A DNA stretch of 64,000 nt from Candidatus Fluviicola riflensis (GTDB taxonomy: Bacteria; Bacteroidota; Bacteroidia; Flavobacteriales_D; Crocinitomicaceae): assembly GCA_002243285.1 (NCBI GenBank), contig CP022585.1:1266669-1330668 (forward strand), read 5' to 3'. Each line of letters starts with the position of its first letter. Position 1 is the first letter of the stretch. The notes under the pieces were generated by a model. The model worked only from the letters and a program-made list of their open reading frames with translations, had not been told where the DNA came from and ran no database searches. A program made the translations under genes and the position numbers. Positions 25,833-35,213 of the stretch are shown in pieces.

Positions 25833-28136
25833 TTACTGTCCCAGCAACTCCTGCCATTTCCACGAAGTCGCCCCGACGCTTACTCTTAATCCATCCAACG
25901 ATTTATTCAGGCGATCAATAACAATCTTCGCTTCTTCGCGCGTCAAATACGTTCCTGCAAGGAGATTTAACTCGCTTTTCATTTTTTGAATGATCGTCGC
26001 TGTTCGCAAAGCACTCAGGTAATCGTTTCCGGTCAGTTTATAACGATTCATGCCGTCTGCAATGGAAGAATTTGTCGCTTTCAGGTTGGTTTTCACCGGA
26101 TCGGTAAACGTATTGATTTCAATGAAAATCCCACGATTCAGCGTCACATTCACCTGCGAAACTCGCAAACGCGCCCATTCGGGATTCATACGGTTGATTT
26201 GTTGTTCTTCGGCAGTTGCTCCGGGATAAGCGCTCATTTCACCGCGATTTGCCGCACGAACGGTTTGCAAACCATTCCATGAACCAATTCCCTGACCGCG
26301 GGAAACAGCTGTAATCGGTGTTTTTTTGTCCAGCAAACTTTCAAATAACTGACGTACGGCCACGCTATCATTTTTCGAAAACAACGGTTGATTCAGCGTC
26401 CAGCTGTTCGAAGCAAAAGCATCGAGTAAATCCAATTGTAAACGGGCATCAAATCCCGGTTCGGCATCAATGAGGTTTATGTGCAGCATCACTTCGTCCG
26501 CTTCGTCGGAAAGTGAACCGTAGGGAATGGCCAGTAAACGCACTTCAAAAGGAGTTTTGAGCGTATCTGCACGGAACGTAAACTCCTGTGTGTAACTATC
26601 GAACGTGGTGGAATCCTGGAAGGTGTACAATCCGTCTTCTTCGGTGTAAGTTGCCCAGTGGAACCCCATCATTTCCTTGTATTGGTCTAGTCTGCGCTGA
26701 TAAATTGCCATCAGATCAACCGCCTCTTGTTTTTCGCGTTCGAGGTCTTTTATCTTTTTGGCGTAAAACTCAAACTCGTTGTATAAATCCACAATTTCAG
26801 ATTGCCCTTTTCCGCGTTTCGGTTTGTCCGAATCGGTTTTCGGCTGGTGTTTCTGATCGGTTACCGTTCCGTTTTTGATTGCTTTTTTGCGAGCTTTTCT
26901 TACGTCTCTCGGAGCTTTCGAACTGGTTGTAATCGGCGAACGTGTCATATCGGAATATTCCTTTTCGTTCTTCTCTATTTTCAATTCCGTTTCGTCTTTT
27001 TTCTTTTTAGCGGTTTCAATCTGGTAATCAAATCCTTTTTTACCGTAAATCTTCTCTTTCAGATCACCGATTTTATTGAATTCCAAATCATTGATGACCG
27101 TTTGGAATGTTTTTCCGTTCGTAAAGGCCGAATCAGGTGTGAGGAAACGGGTTTCATCCGAACCGAATAAATGGTAGGAAAGTCCGTTGCGTTCTACCAC
27201 CACAGTTGTTTGTTTATCACTGTTGTAGCCCCAAACGTCGAAATGCAATTGGGTCAGTTTTCCTTCGCCGGCCGTTGTGAAATCGGTGGTTGAAAAGCGC
27301 AGAGTTTCCAAGGCTGTTTTTTTGCGTTTTTCCGGAACGATTAGTTTTACCTGGTACGGAAACAACCCGACTGCTTTAGGTAAACCTTTGTTCCAGCGAC
27401 CGTTTTCGTCCTTCTCGCGTTCGTTGAGCAGCCCTGAAGTTTCCGAACCGTCACCTGCTGCCACCAATACATTGTGAAACTGATCAGCCACACCGCCAAG
27501 TGCCTGGAAAATCTCAAAACTACGTTCTTCCACATAATCATTGACAGCTGTGTTGAGCGCCTCAATAGTCATCAGTTGATCGTCGGTCGACAAAAAATTA
27601 AACGACGCGAGCATGGCCGATTTATCTTCAAAACTCAAGCTCGGATTCAGAACATTGAGCAATTTTTTATTGATCTTTTCCTCGCCCGGATCGCTTCCCT
27701 TAAATGCTGCCGGAGGTAATTTTGGCGTCAGAATAGCTTCAAATCGTGCATATTCGTTGGCAAAACGCTCCAGTTCCTTATCAGATTGGCGCGAAGCCAG
27801 CAATACTTTGTTCAATTCCCAAAGTGCCATTTTATTGGCTGCTTCGGCAATGATTCCTTTCGGTGATTTTCCAATTTCCGACGTGCGGATAAACAATTGT
27901 TCCGGATTGTTGATGATGATCGTTTCAATGGAATCGAAATTGATTTCTTTGTTCATAAAACGCACCATCGGGCCTTTGTACTCAAAATAACGGCCGATAT
28001 TCTGGTCCAGAATCGGGCTTTTCTTCACGATATGGTACAAATAAGCGCGTTCCTCGGGGTTTAACTCAATAGTACCCTGGGCCGAAAGCCGGACGGAAAA
28101 GCAACAAAGTAAAAGAATCAGGTAACAGTATTTCAT
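25833..28136 (-). CDS. Large secreted protein of unknown function
   Basis: 767 residues. Signal peptide 1-19 (CCFSVRLSAQG). The N-terminal half is helical with a few beta stretches. A charged, Lys/Glu-rich region at ~380-510 has coiled-coil character (KKKKDETELKIEKNEKEYSD, then IKDLEREKQEAVDLMAIYQR). The C-terminal part has mixed strands (EFTFRADTLKTPFEVRLLAI). I do not recognise a family. The protein probably sits in the periplasm or is attached to the envelope; there is no T9SS tail. It stands alone. Confidence 0.75.
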   Translation of the reverse strand: MKYCYLILLLCCFSVRLSAQGTIELNPEERAYLYHIVKKSPILDQNIGRYFEYKGPMVRFMNKEINFDSIETIIINNPEQLFIRTSEIGKSPKGIIAEAANKMALWELNKVLLASRQSDKELERFANEYARFEAILTPKLPPAAFKGSDPGEEKINKKLLNVLNPSLSFEDKSAMLASFNFLSTDDQLMTIEALNTAVNDYVEERSFEIFQALGGVADQFHNVLVAAGDGSETSGLLNEREKDENGRWNKGLPKAVGLFPYQVKLIVPEKRKKTALETLRFSTTDFTTAGEGKLTQLHFDVWGYNSDKQTTVVVERNGLSYHLFGSDETRFLTPDSAFTNGKTFQTVINDLEFNKIGDLKEKIYGKKGFDYQIETAKKKKDETELKIEKNEKEYSDMTRSPITTSSKAPRDVRKARKKAIKNGTVTDQKHQPKTDSDKPKRGKGQSEIVDLYNEFEFYAKKIKDLEREKQEAVDLMAIYQRRLDQYKEMMGFHWATYTEEDGLYTFQDSTTFDSYTQEFTFRADTLKTPFEVRLLAIPYGSLSDEADEVMLHINLIDAEPGFDARLQLDLLDAFASNSWTLNQPLFSKNDSVAVRQLFESLLDKKTPITAVSRGQGIGSWNGLQTVRAANRGEMSAYPGATAEEQQINRMNPEWARLRVSQVNVTLNRGIFIEINTFTDPVKTNLKATNSSIADGMNRYKLTGNDYLSALRTATIIQKMKSELNLLAGTYLTREEAKIVIDRLNKSLDGLRVSVGATSWKWQELLGQ

Positions 28137-28589
28137 GCAGTTGTTTTATGCCATCCAAATATCAGTAAAAATGCAGAATAGATGTTTGGTTACAGAAAGG
28201 TTTTGTTAACAATCAAAGGGTGGTTATTGATATTCATTTGTTGGTTGATTCTGTTTTATGAAACAGGCTCTTACATGGCATTATGTGCATCGCGCAAGAG
28301 AACAAATGGAATGAAACGTAGCCGAACCCCTGTTTGAGCTCAGTCCGCCTCGGCGGACGTTTGCGAGTTGGGGTGAGGAAGTGGAATGAAGTGTAGTTCT
28401 CAAGCGATGGACATACAGCCTTGACTTTTTTGTTTCTTTTTGTGTCAAGACAAAAAGAAAAGAAAACGATGCGAAACGTAGTGAAGCACAAACAGCGTTC
28501 GATTCGTAACGTACGGGTTAGAAACGAAACAAGCGCGGGAAAAATCCCACGCCTGTTCATTATTATTTTAGAAAAACTAAATCTGTTAA
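28137..28589. other. Gene-free stretch with repeat-like sequence
   Basis: I see no convincing gene. It holds a GTCCGCC-TC-GGCGGAC palindrome (28343-28358), related phrases GAATGAAACGTAGCCGAAC and GAATGAAGTGTAGTTCTC, and a hairpin TTTCTTTTTGTGTC/GACAAAAAGAAA (28435-28460). A 108-codon minus-strand ORF here has an implausible composition (many Arg, Cys, Phe) and is probably spurious. Similar spacer sequence recurs in related genomes (general knowledge, not checked). Confidence 0.5.
28343..28358. repeat. GTCCGCC/GGCGGAC palindrome
   Basis: GTCCGCCTCGGCGGAC: seven-base arms around TC. Same core as the palindrome at 23634-23666. Confidence 0.55.
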
Positions 28590-29609
28590 TTAACGAATTA
28601 CAACTCGTTCAACAGTAGTCAACTCATTCGAAGTAACATGCAAGAAGTAAACTCCTGCTGTCACAGCATCAACATTCATTGAAGCGAAACCTGCCTCAAC
28701 TGCTTTGCTTGCTACTGTTTTACCTTGAGCATCAACCAATGTCAATTGCGCATCAGCAGTCAAACCATCCACTGAAATTGTTTCAGTAGCAGGATTCGGG
28801 TAAACAGAGATACCAGCCAATTCCTCTGTGTTCACACCAAGGAAACCGTCAGGAGCAACACTGCTCAATACCGCAAAAGTTTCTGTTGGAGGATTTCCAC
28901 CGATGCTTATTCCAAGACTTGAGTAAATGAATACAGGCATGTTGCTGTTGTTTCCTAAGTCATAATACTCATACTGAGAACGGATGATTTGTACCTCACC
29001 AATGATCGGAACTGTTGCATTAGCAGTATCAGCCAAATGGTAACGCAATACATTGCTGATAGTAGTAGATGAATTCAGGATCAATGTTCCTGATCCGTCA
29101 ACTGTTGCAACATCATTTCCTGTACATGTAAAAGGAGTAGGAGCAAGCGTCGTGTTCACATCACCACCGTAAGTATCAACCAACGAGTTGCTCAATGCCA
29201 TAGGGTAGTTCATCAATAATTCTGTATTTGAACTCAAATCAACAACAGTCGTATCAGTTCCGTCAACATAAGCAAATCCTTGAGAAATACGTGTACTGGC
29301 ATCAGAACTGATGAAAGTTGTGATAAAGCCTTCAATGGAAATTGCTTTTGTAGAAGTACTGAAAGTAGCTGCGTGTGGTGTAGTTGCAGGGTCAATAATA
29401 CTGAATGTACGCGGACTGTTATCCATACCGAAATAGCTGCTGTAATCCCATGTTACTCCGGCACCGGTAATTCCTGCGTATGGATCGGCTGTTTCTTCCA
29501 ATTCATACATAGCCTGGCTGGCTCCGATAGCAGGTTCATTGGCTTGGGTAAATTGCGCAGACGCAGCTCCGCTTAGTAAAAGTGAGGCAATAAGTAGATT
29601 TTTCTTCAT
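28590..29609 (-). CDS. Secreted protein with T9SS type A sorting domain
   Basis: 339 residues from ATG at 29609. ATG at 29618 is an alternative; the frame also extends to 29657 but the signal peptide MKKNLLIASLLLSGAASAQF starts at 29609. The body is beta-rich with no domain I recognise. The last ~75 residues (ISVYPNPATETISVDG, LTLVDAQGKTV, GVYFLHVTSNELTTVERVVIR) form a classic Por/type A C-terminal sorting domain, cleaved on export through T9SS. Probably surface or extracellular. Monocistronic. Confidence 0.88.
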   Translation of the reverse strand: MKKNLLIASLLLSGAASAQFTQANEPAIGASQAMYELEETADPYAGITGAGVTWDYSSYFGMDNSPRTFSIIDPATTPHAATFSTSTKAISIEGFITTFISSDASTRISQGFAYVDGTDTTVVDLSSNTELLMNYPMALSNSLVDTYGGDVNTTLAPTPFTCTGNDVATVDGSGTLILNSSTTISNVLRYHLADTANATVPIIGEVQIIRSQYEYYDLGNNSNMPVFIYSSLGISIGGNPPTETFAVLSSVAPDGFLGVNTEELAGISVYPNPATETISVDGLTADAQLTLVDAQGKTVASKAVEAGFASMNVDAVTAGVYFLHVTSNELTTVERVVIR

Positions 29610-30024
29610 GTTATTCATGTTTTTAAGTGTTTTCAAACTTACAAAAAAAACAGCCACCGCTTGTTCAATTATTGGATGTACGGTAAATCCTGTCTGTGAA
29701 TGTGTTGTTTGACGTTTGTTGCTTTACTAATGCAGTAAAGTAGGAAAGGTTGGAAAACCGAATTGGAAAACTTCAAAAAATGCTTCCCGATTTGGTCTTG
29801 ATTTGTTGAATTATTAACAGATTGTCTCTTTGGAACAAGTTTTAGTTCATTTCAAACAGATACGTATATGTTAACTCATTGATTAGCCGTATCAACCTCG
29901 CATATGCCCTTAATATCCCATATATACTCTACCTTTTGTGAACCACCTCTTCATAATTCAACCATTCATAATTCATAATTCAAAATTCAGTTTACTTTTG
30001 TTTCCACTACAACGATTGAAAACC
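29610..30024. other. Divergent intergenic region
   Basis: AT-rich, no gene seen. Near its right end is a run of CATAATTC/ATTCATAATTC repeats (29949-29990), then TACTTTTG (29993-30000), a TAnnTTTG match 24 bases before the permease start. The left half should hold the promoter of the T9SS protein on the minus strand, but I find no clear match. Confidence 0.5.
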
Positions 30025-32148
30025 ATGGCAAACAACTCCTTATTCAGAAAAAAAAAGGTACAGGATATTCTCAAAGCAGTCGAACAGCGCGAAAGTGACG
30101 GACATGGAGCAATGGGGCGTCACCTGCGGGTGCGTGACCTTGCTGCTTTTGGAATTGCGGCCATTATCGGAGCTGGAATCTTCAGTACCATCGGTACAGC
30201 CAGTGCGGACGGTGGCCCTGCAGTCATTTTCCTGTTTTTGTTTACCGCCATTGCCTGTGGTTTCGCGGCATTTGCTTACGCTGAATTTGCTTCCATGGTG
30301 CCTGTTTCCGGAAGTGCCTATACATATTCATATGTCGCTTTCGGTGAAATCATTGCCTGGATCATAGGCTGGGCGCTCATTATGGAATACGGCATCGGGA
30401 ATATTACGGTGGCGATCTCCTGGAGTGATTATTTTACTGGAATGCTCGAAGGATTGGGTATGCACATGCCGCAATGGATTCAAACGGATTATCTCACGGC
30501 ATCTAACGGTTACCAGGAAGCAATGGGATTGATGCAGGGTGGAAAAACCTTTGACAATTTAGGCCAATCATTGCAAGACGCGCATACTGCCTGGACAAAT
30601 GCACCGTCTTTCTTCGGATTACGCATCATTTTGGATATCCCCGCATTGTTTATCATTATCCTGATTACATGGTTGGTTTACCGTGGAATGAAAGAATCGC
30701 GCAATGCCAGCAACGTAATGGTGGTGGTGAAACTCGCTATTATTTTATTGGTGATTGCCGTTGGAATTTTCTACGTGGATTCGGATAATTGGTCGCCATT
30801 TGCACCGAATGGTGTTTCCGGAATTTTGAAAGGAGTTTCGGCGGTATTCTTTGCCTACATTGGTTTTGATGCGATTTCTACGACTGCTGAAGAATGTGAA
30901 AATCCGCAACGTGATTTGCCGCGTGGTATGATGTGGGCCATTATTATTTGTACGGTCTTATACATCATTATTTCCCTGATTTTAACAGGAATGGTTTCCT
31001 ATAAAACATTGGCTGTTGGCGATCCACTGGCATTTGTGTTCCGTGAATTGGACCTGAAATGGATGTCGGGAATTATTGCCGTGAGCGCCGTAGTTGCAAT
31101 GGCTTCCGTGTTATTGGTGTTCCAAATGGGGCAACCAAGAATCTGGATGAGTATGAGTCGCGACGGTTTGCTGCCGAAACGTTTCTCTAAAATGCATCCG
31201 CGCTTTAAAACACCTTCGTTTGCAACGGTAGTCGTTGGATTTGTGGTAGCAGTTCCGGCGTTGTTTATGAACCTGACAATGGTAACCGATCTGTGTAGTA
31301 TTGGAACCTTGTTCGCCTTTGTATTGGTGTGTGGCGGCGTATTAATGCTCCAGAACCGGACGGATATTCCACGCGGGAAATTTAAGACGCCTTATTTGAA
31401 TGGAAAATACATTATGCCGGTTTTAGTAGTGGGACTCATTGTGCTGCTTTTCACGTCTCCTGACCTCAAGCAACCGACGATGGATTTCCTTACCAATAAG
31501 GAAACAGTGAAAGAAGATAGCGAAATGATCACCGATTTATCGGCCTCTGAAGCAAAGCAGCTCAAAGCGAATGTTTATGCGATTGATAGTGTGGGCGTGA
31601 ACCGGTTGGGATCTGATATGGTGGCTTATTTTGAACAGGAATCAAAAATCGATCTGAAATCGGCACTTTCTGCCATTAAAGTGAAAGGCAAAGGTAAAAG
31701 AAAGTCGCTTTCCCAATTGGATGATAAAACCAAAAAACGCCTGAAATCGTTCCTTCTCGGTTACGATGAACCGGGCTTTAAGCTTTACGATCAGAACCTG
31801 ACGGCTTATTTTGAACAAGCACCTAAAGTTCCGTTGGAAGATGCTTTGAAAGAAATCGGTGTTTCGAAAAAACGTTTGTACAATTCTGGGTTTATTCACT
31901 TTGCACACAAAATCCCAACCTGGATTTTTATCCTGTTTACGTTGTTCATTACAGTGGTGACGGTTCGCAAGAATTTCTCCATGATTCCTCTCCTGGGATT
32001 GTTGTCGTGCCTGTACATGATGAGCCAGGTGGAACTGAAAAACTGGATCGCTTTTGCTATTTGGCTGGCAGCCGGTTTGCTGATCTATTTCTTGTATAGT
32101 AGAAGGAGAAGTAAATTGAATCCGAAGAATAGTATTTCAGCAGAATAA
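30025..32148 (+). CDS. APC-superfamily amino-acid permease with a large inserted cytoplasmic domain
   Basis: 707 residues from ATG at 30025; an upstream GTG at 29938 would add an unlikely 29-residue extension over the spacer repeats. The first ~480 residues hold ~12 membrane helices with the APC signature FGIAAIIGAGIFSTIGTAS and FFAYIGFDAISTTAEECENPQRDLPRG. It is cationic amino-acid transporter-like. Between helix 12 and two or three final helices lies an insert of ~130 charged residues (~475-605) that holds a duplicated unit (VAYFEQ...L..AL..I.V and TAYFEQ...L..AL..I.V). That insert is unusual and may be regulatory. Confidence 0.9.
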   Translation: MANNSLFRKKKVQDILKAVEQRESDGHGAMGRHLRVRDLAAFGIAAIIGAGIFSTIGTASADGGPAVIFLFLFTAIACGFAAFAYAEFASMVPVSGSAYTYSYVAFGEIIAWIIGWALIMEYGIGNITVAISWSDYFTGMLEGLGMHMPQWIQTDYLTASNGYQEAMGLMQGGKTFDNLGQSLQDAHTAWTNAPSFFGLRIILDIPALFIIILITWLVYRGMKESRNASNVMVVVKLAIILLVIAVGIFYVDSDNWSPFAPNGVSGILKGVSAVFFAYIGFDAISTTAEECENPQRDLPRGMMWAIIICTVLYIIISLILTGMVSYKTLAVGDPLAFVFRELDLKWMSGIIAVSAVVAMASVLLVFQMGQPRIWMSMSRDGLLPKRFSKMHPRFKTPSFATVVVGFVVAVPALFMNLTMVTDLCSIGTLFAFVLVCGGVLMLQNRTDIPRGKFKTPYLNGKYIMPVLVVGLIVLLFTSPDLKQPTMDFLTNKETVKEDSEMITDLSASEAKQLKANVYAIDSVGVNRLGSDMVAYFEQESKIDLKSALSAIKVKGKGKRKSLSQLDDKTKKRLKSFLLGYDEPGFKLYDQNLTAYFEQAPKVPLEDALKEIGVSKKRLYNSGFIHFAHKIPTWIFILFTLFITVVTVRKNFSMIPLLGLLSCLYMMSQVELKNWIAFAIWLAAGLLIYFLYSRRRSKLNPKNSISAE

Positions 32149-32267
32149 AAAGCACGAAAGAAGACCTGAATCCGGTAATCTGATCGTTTTTGTTAAAATA
32201 TTGACTCATCGTGTCCTTTTATTGACTCAGTGGAATTGATTTCAGTGGCGTGACTTGGAGCATTTCC

Positions 32268-32275
32268 TATCTTTG
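32268..32275 (+). promoter_or_regulatory. Possible -7 element TATCTTTG of the BNR-repeat gene
   Basis: TAnnTTTG match ending 4 bases before the ATG at 32280, implying a leaderless transcript. No TTG at a good distance. Confidence 0.4.
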
Positions 32276-32279
32276 GAAA

Positions 32280-34790
32280 ATGAAAGCTCTACATCTCATT
32301 ACATTGGTTTTGTTTACCCCGGTTGTCATGGCACAATCACAGGGTTGGAAACAATTGGTTTACGCAAACAAAACAGCCACTTTCCAGGAATTGTGCGCGC
32401 AAATCGAAACCTATTTCAAAGAATCCGCTGATTCTATTGAAGTTGTCAACGCTTCCGAAAAGGAAGAAGAAGGTTCGGAATACAATAAATACCAGCAATG
32501 GAAATACTTCATGCAGTTTCGCCTCACGGAAGAAGGTTATTTGCCTTCACCGGAAGTAGTACTGGAAGCTTTCGCCAATGAAAAAGCGAAACAAAAAGTA
32601 GCTAAAAGTGCCTTGTGTGACTGGACGTTTATCGATCAGGTAGACAACGATGGCGGATACTGGGGAATTGGAAGAACAACTTGTGTCACTTTTCATCCTG
32701 CCAACGATCAATTGTTTTATGTCTGTTCGCCGGGTGGTGGAATCTGGAAAACAACTGATGGCGGACAAACCTATAATTCTGCTGATGACGGATTGCCTTA
32801 CGGCGCTGCCAGTAATCTGTTGATTGACCCAAGCGATCCCAACACGTTGTATGTCTCCAACGGAGATAATTCAGGTTGGTGGACAACCACGACAGGTGTT
32901 TATAAATCCACCGATGCCGGCGCTACCTGGTTACCAACCGATTTGGTGTTTTCATTGAATGCTACTGCGATTTATGAATTGAAAATGAGTCCCACCAATC
33001 CAAGCGTGATTGTTGCGGCAACTACCGACGGATTATTCAGAACGGTTGACGGTGGCGTGAATTGGACCAACATTCGTGCGGGAGCTTACAGTTCCGTTAG
33101 CTTTAAACCGGGCGATGGAAATGTTATTTATGCAGCTCTCAATGATTATTGGGGAGTAAGCCAGGTCTACAAATCGACAGATGCCGGCGCTACCTGGAAC
33201 GCGATCACGGCTTTTACATGGAATTACAATTTCATTACATTGGCTACGACTAACCTTGATGCAGATCGTTTGCTGGTAAGTTGTGATTATAGCGGGATTC
33301 GTCCGTTGTTTCAAAGTCTCGACGGTGGTGCAACATACAATCAACTCGCTGATACGCCCGAAAACACCATGATCGGTTATTCTCCAAATGATGTGAATAC
33401 GCTTTATTGCGGATATGTGGTAGCCTATCGGTCTACAAATGGGGGAAATAGCTGGGACCAAATCACCGATTGGTGGGGAAGTGGTCAGTTTACCGAGATT
33501 CATGCTGATTTTCATTATATCGCTTACTCGAATAATTCCTCGCACGTCTATTTCTGCAACGATGGCGGCGTTTACAGGCTCAACGAAACCAACCAGCAAT
33601 GGACCGATCTTTCCAATGGATTAAAAATCGGCCAGTTTTACCGCATTGCGAATGCCGGAAACCATCCTTTGGTCATGATTGGGGGTACACAGGACAATGG
33701 CGGAAGAAAACGCCTTCCGAACGGAAGCTGGATCAATGCCAACGGCGGTGATGGAATGGAAGTGGCCATGCGTCCGGATAATATCCAGGAATATTACACC
33801 TGTTATATTAACGGAACAGGTTTGGAACGTACACTCAACGGCGGTTCCACAACAACCAATATCTCGGATAACCTACCGGGCGATCAGGTAGGCCAATGGG
33901 TAACACCTTACGATTTAGACCCCAACAACAGCGACGAACTGGTAGCAGGATACAATCGTATTTTCAGATCGCCGAACAAAGGAAATACATGGTTTGAAAT
34001 CGGTACGAATACTGCTAATCCTTCTGAAGGTGTTATGGATATTGAGATTTCTGCTACCGATCAGGATGTGATTTTTGCTTCTTATTCGGATCAGTTGTTT
34101 AAAACAATGAATGGCGGTGGTTTATGGGAAAACTATAATTTACCCGGAAATGCTCCGATTACACGTATTGCGCTCGATCCGGCAAATCACGATCATATTT
34201 ATGTGAGCAGAGGAGGTTATACCAACAATACGAAGGTTTACAAGAGTATGGATGGCGGAACAACCTGGACCAATTATTCAACCGGTTTGCCTAACGTGCC
34301 ATGCAATGTAATTATCATGGAACCAAACAGTCCTGGGCGTTTATACGTCGGAAATGATTTTGGTGTGTATTACCGTGATTCAGTGATGACCTCATGGGAA
34401 CCTTACGGTGAAAACTTACCGATTACTTTCGTCAACGATCTTGAAATTGCGCCGGCCGCCAACAAATTGCGTGCAGGAACGTTCGGTCGTGGTATTTGGG
34501 AAGCAGACCTGTGCGCTACTTCCATCGCCGGAATCAGTGAGGAAGGAATTACAGACACTTATGCACTTATTTACCCGAATCCGGTACAAAATAGTTTCTC
34601 CATCGTTCAGAAAACGGTTCATCCGATTGAGCAAATTCAGATGGTTGATTTGAACGGAAAAAAAGTGGCTTTCCAAACGGAATTCAAACAGGGAATGGTT
34701 GTCGTGAATGTTGATTTACCGGCTGGTTTTTACCTGTTGAATTACACCGCAAACGGAGAAGTGTTTAGCGCGAAAATTGCGGTAGAGTAA
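32280..34790 (+). CDS. Secreted BNR/sortilin-like beta-propeller protein with T9SS type A domain
   Basis: 836 residues from ATG at 32280 (a longer frame starts at 32250). Signal peptide ends TPVVMAQ. Repeated BNR/Asp-box motifs are present: IWKTTDGGQTY, VYKSTDAGATW (twice), LFRTVDGGVNW, LFQSLDGGATY, AYRSTNGGNSW, VYKSMDGGTTW. They mark a seven- or more-bladed propeller of the VPS10/sortilin-like type (~150-740). A Por/type A tail (LIYPNPVQNSFSIVQ, ending FSAKIAVE) directs T9SS export. Binding or glycan hydrolysis is possible; catalytic residues cannot be assigned. Confidence 0.9.
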   Translation: MKALHLITLVLFTPVVMAQSQGWKQLVYANKTATFQELCAQIETYFKESADSIEVVNASEKEEEGSEYNKYQQWKYFMQFRLTEEGYLPSPEVVLEAFANEKAKQKVAKSALCDWTFIDQVDNDGGYWGIGRTTCVTFHPANDQLFYVCSPGGGIWKTTDGGQTYNSADDGLPYGAASNLLIDPSDPNTLYVSNGDNSGWWTTTTGVYKSTDAGATWLPTDLVFSLNATAIYELKMSPTNPSVIVAATTDGLFRTVDGGVNWTNIRAGAYSSVSFKPGDGNVIYAALNDYWGVSQVYKSTDAGATWNAITAFTWNYNFITLATTNLDADRLLVSCDYSGIRPLFQSLDGGATYNQLADTPENTMIGYSPNDVNTLYCGYVVAYRSTNGGNSWDQITDWWGSGQFTEIHADFHYIAYSNNSSHVYFCNDGGVYRLNETNQQWTDLSNGLKIGQFYRIANAGNHPLVMIGGTQDNGGRKRLPNGSWINANGGDGMEVAMRPDNIQEYYTCYINGTGLERTLNGGSTTTNISDNLPGDQVGQWVTPYDLDPNNSDELVAGYNRIFRSPNKGNTWFEIGTNTANPSEGVMDIEISATDQDVIFASYSDQLFKTMNGGGLWENYNLPGNAPITRIALDPANHDHIYVSRGGYTNNTKVYKSMDGGTTWTNYSTGLPNVPCNVIIMEPNSPGRLYVGNDFGVYYRDSVMTSWEPYGENLPITFVNDLEIAPAANKLRAGTFGRGIWEADLCATSIAGISEEGITDTYALIYPNPVQNSFSIVQKTVHPIEQIQMVDLNGKKVAFQTEFKQGMVVVNVDLPAGFYLLNYTANGEVFSAKIAVE

Positions 34791-34880
34791 AGCGCTTTTT
34801 AAAACAGAAATACAATCTTTTTTTTGATAAATGGAAACGCTTCAAAAACCGCGTCGGGTTTCCTGTGTCTCTTTGTTTAT

Positions 34881-34913
34881 GGTACTGTAAGTGTTTCTAA
34901 CGGATAAAAACGG
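34881..34913. repeat. TTTCTAACGGATAAAA dispersed repeat, copy 2
   Basis: GGTACTGTAAGTGTTTCTAA followed by CGGATAAAAACGG. Intact form of the repeat. Confidence 0.6.
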
Positions 34914-35050
34914 TTATGGAAATGAATCAAAACCGAACGTGTAAATCGGCTGAAATGAGTTGAGGAAATCGTTGGGTTTCAAAATCCTACATTTCTCATT
35001 TCAAATCGTTTATGATTTAGCTTCTGAAATTGGTGAACCTCAGTGTTTCC

Positions 35051-35112
35051 AATACCATAAGTGTTTCTAAAAAGGCTTGGCTGCCTTAGGCACGCTTAAG
35101 AAACGGATAATT
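35051..35112. repeat. TTTCTAACGGATAAAA dispersed repeat, copy 3 (interrupted)
   Basis: AATACCATAAGTGTTTCTAA, then about 30 extra bases including GCTGCCTTAGGCACGC, then AAACGGATAATTT. The break point is the same as in copy 4. Confidence 0.5.
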
Positions 35113-35213
35113 TCAGGTCAAAAAAATGCAATCATAAAAATCCCGAAAATCCCTGCTTCAAACACAACATGTCCGCTGTAATCACTATCTTCGCAATCCA
35201 AAATTGAAACACC

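Larger units (their letters stand above)
34791..35213. other. Gene-free stretch with two dispersed repeat copies
   Basis: No gene seen. It holds two copies of the TTTCTAACGGATAAAA repeat (34881-34913 and 35051-35112), the second apparently interrupted. TATCTTCG near 35187 is a near-match to the -7 element, 20 bases upstream of ffh. Confidence 0.5.

Noticed and set aside
26802..27170. 122-codon plus-strand ORF opposite the 767-residue secreted protein
   Set aside because: Phe/Arg/Val-rich composition is the mirror image of the Lys/Glu-rich coding strand; it is a shadow.
28234..28560. 108-codon minus-strand ORF
   Set aside because: It has many Arg, Cys and Phe with no domain, overlaps palindromes and a hairpin, and has an equally long ORF opposite. 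It looks like repeat DNA.
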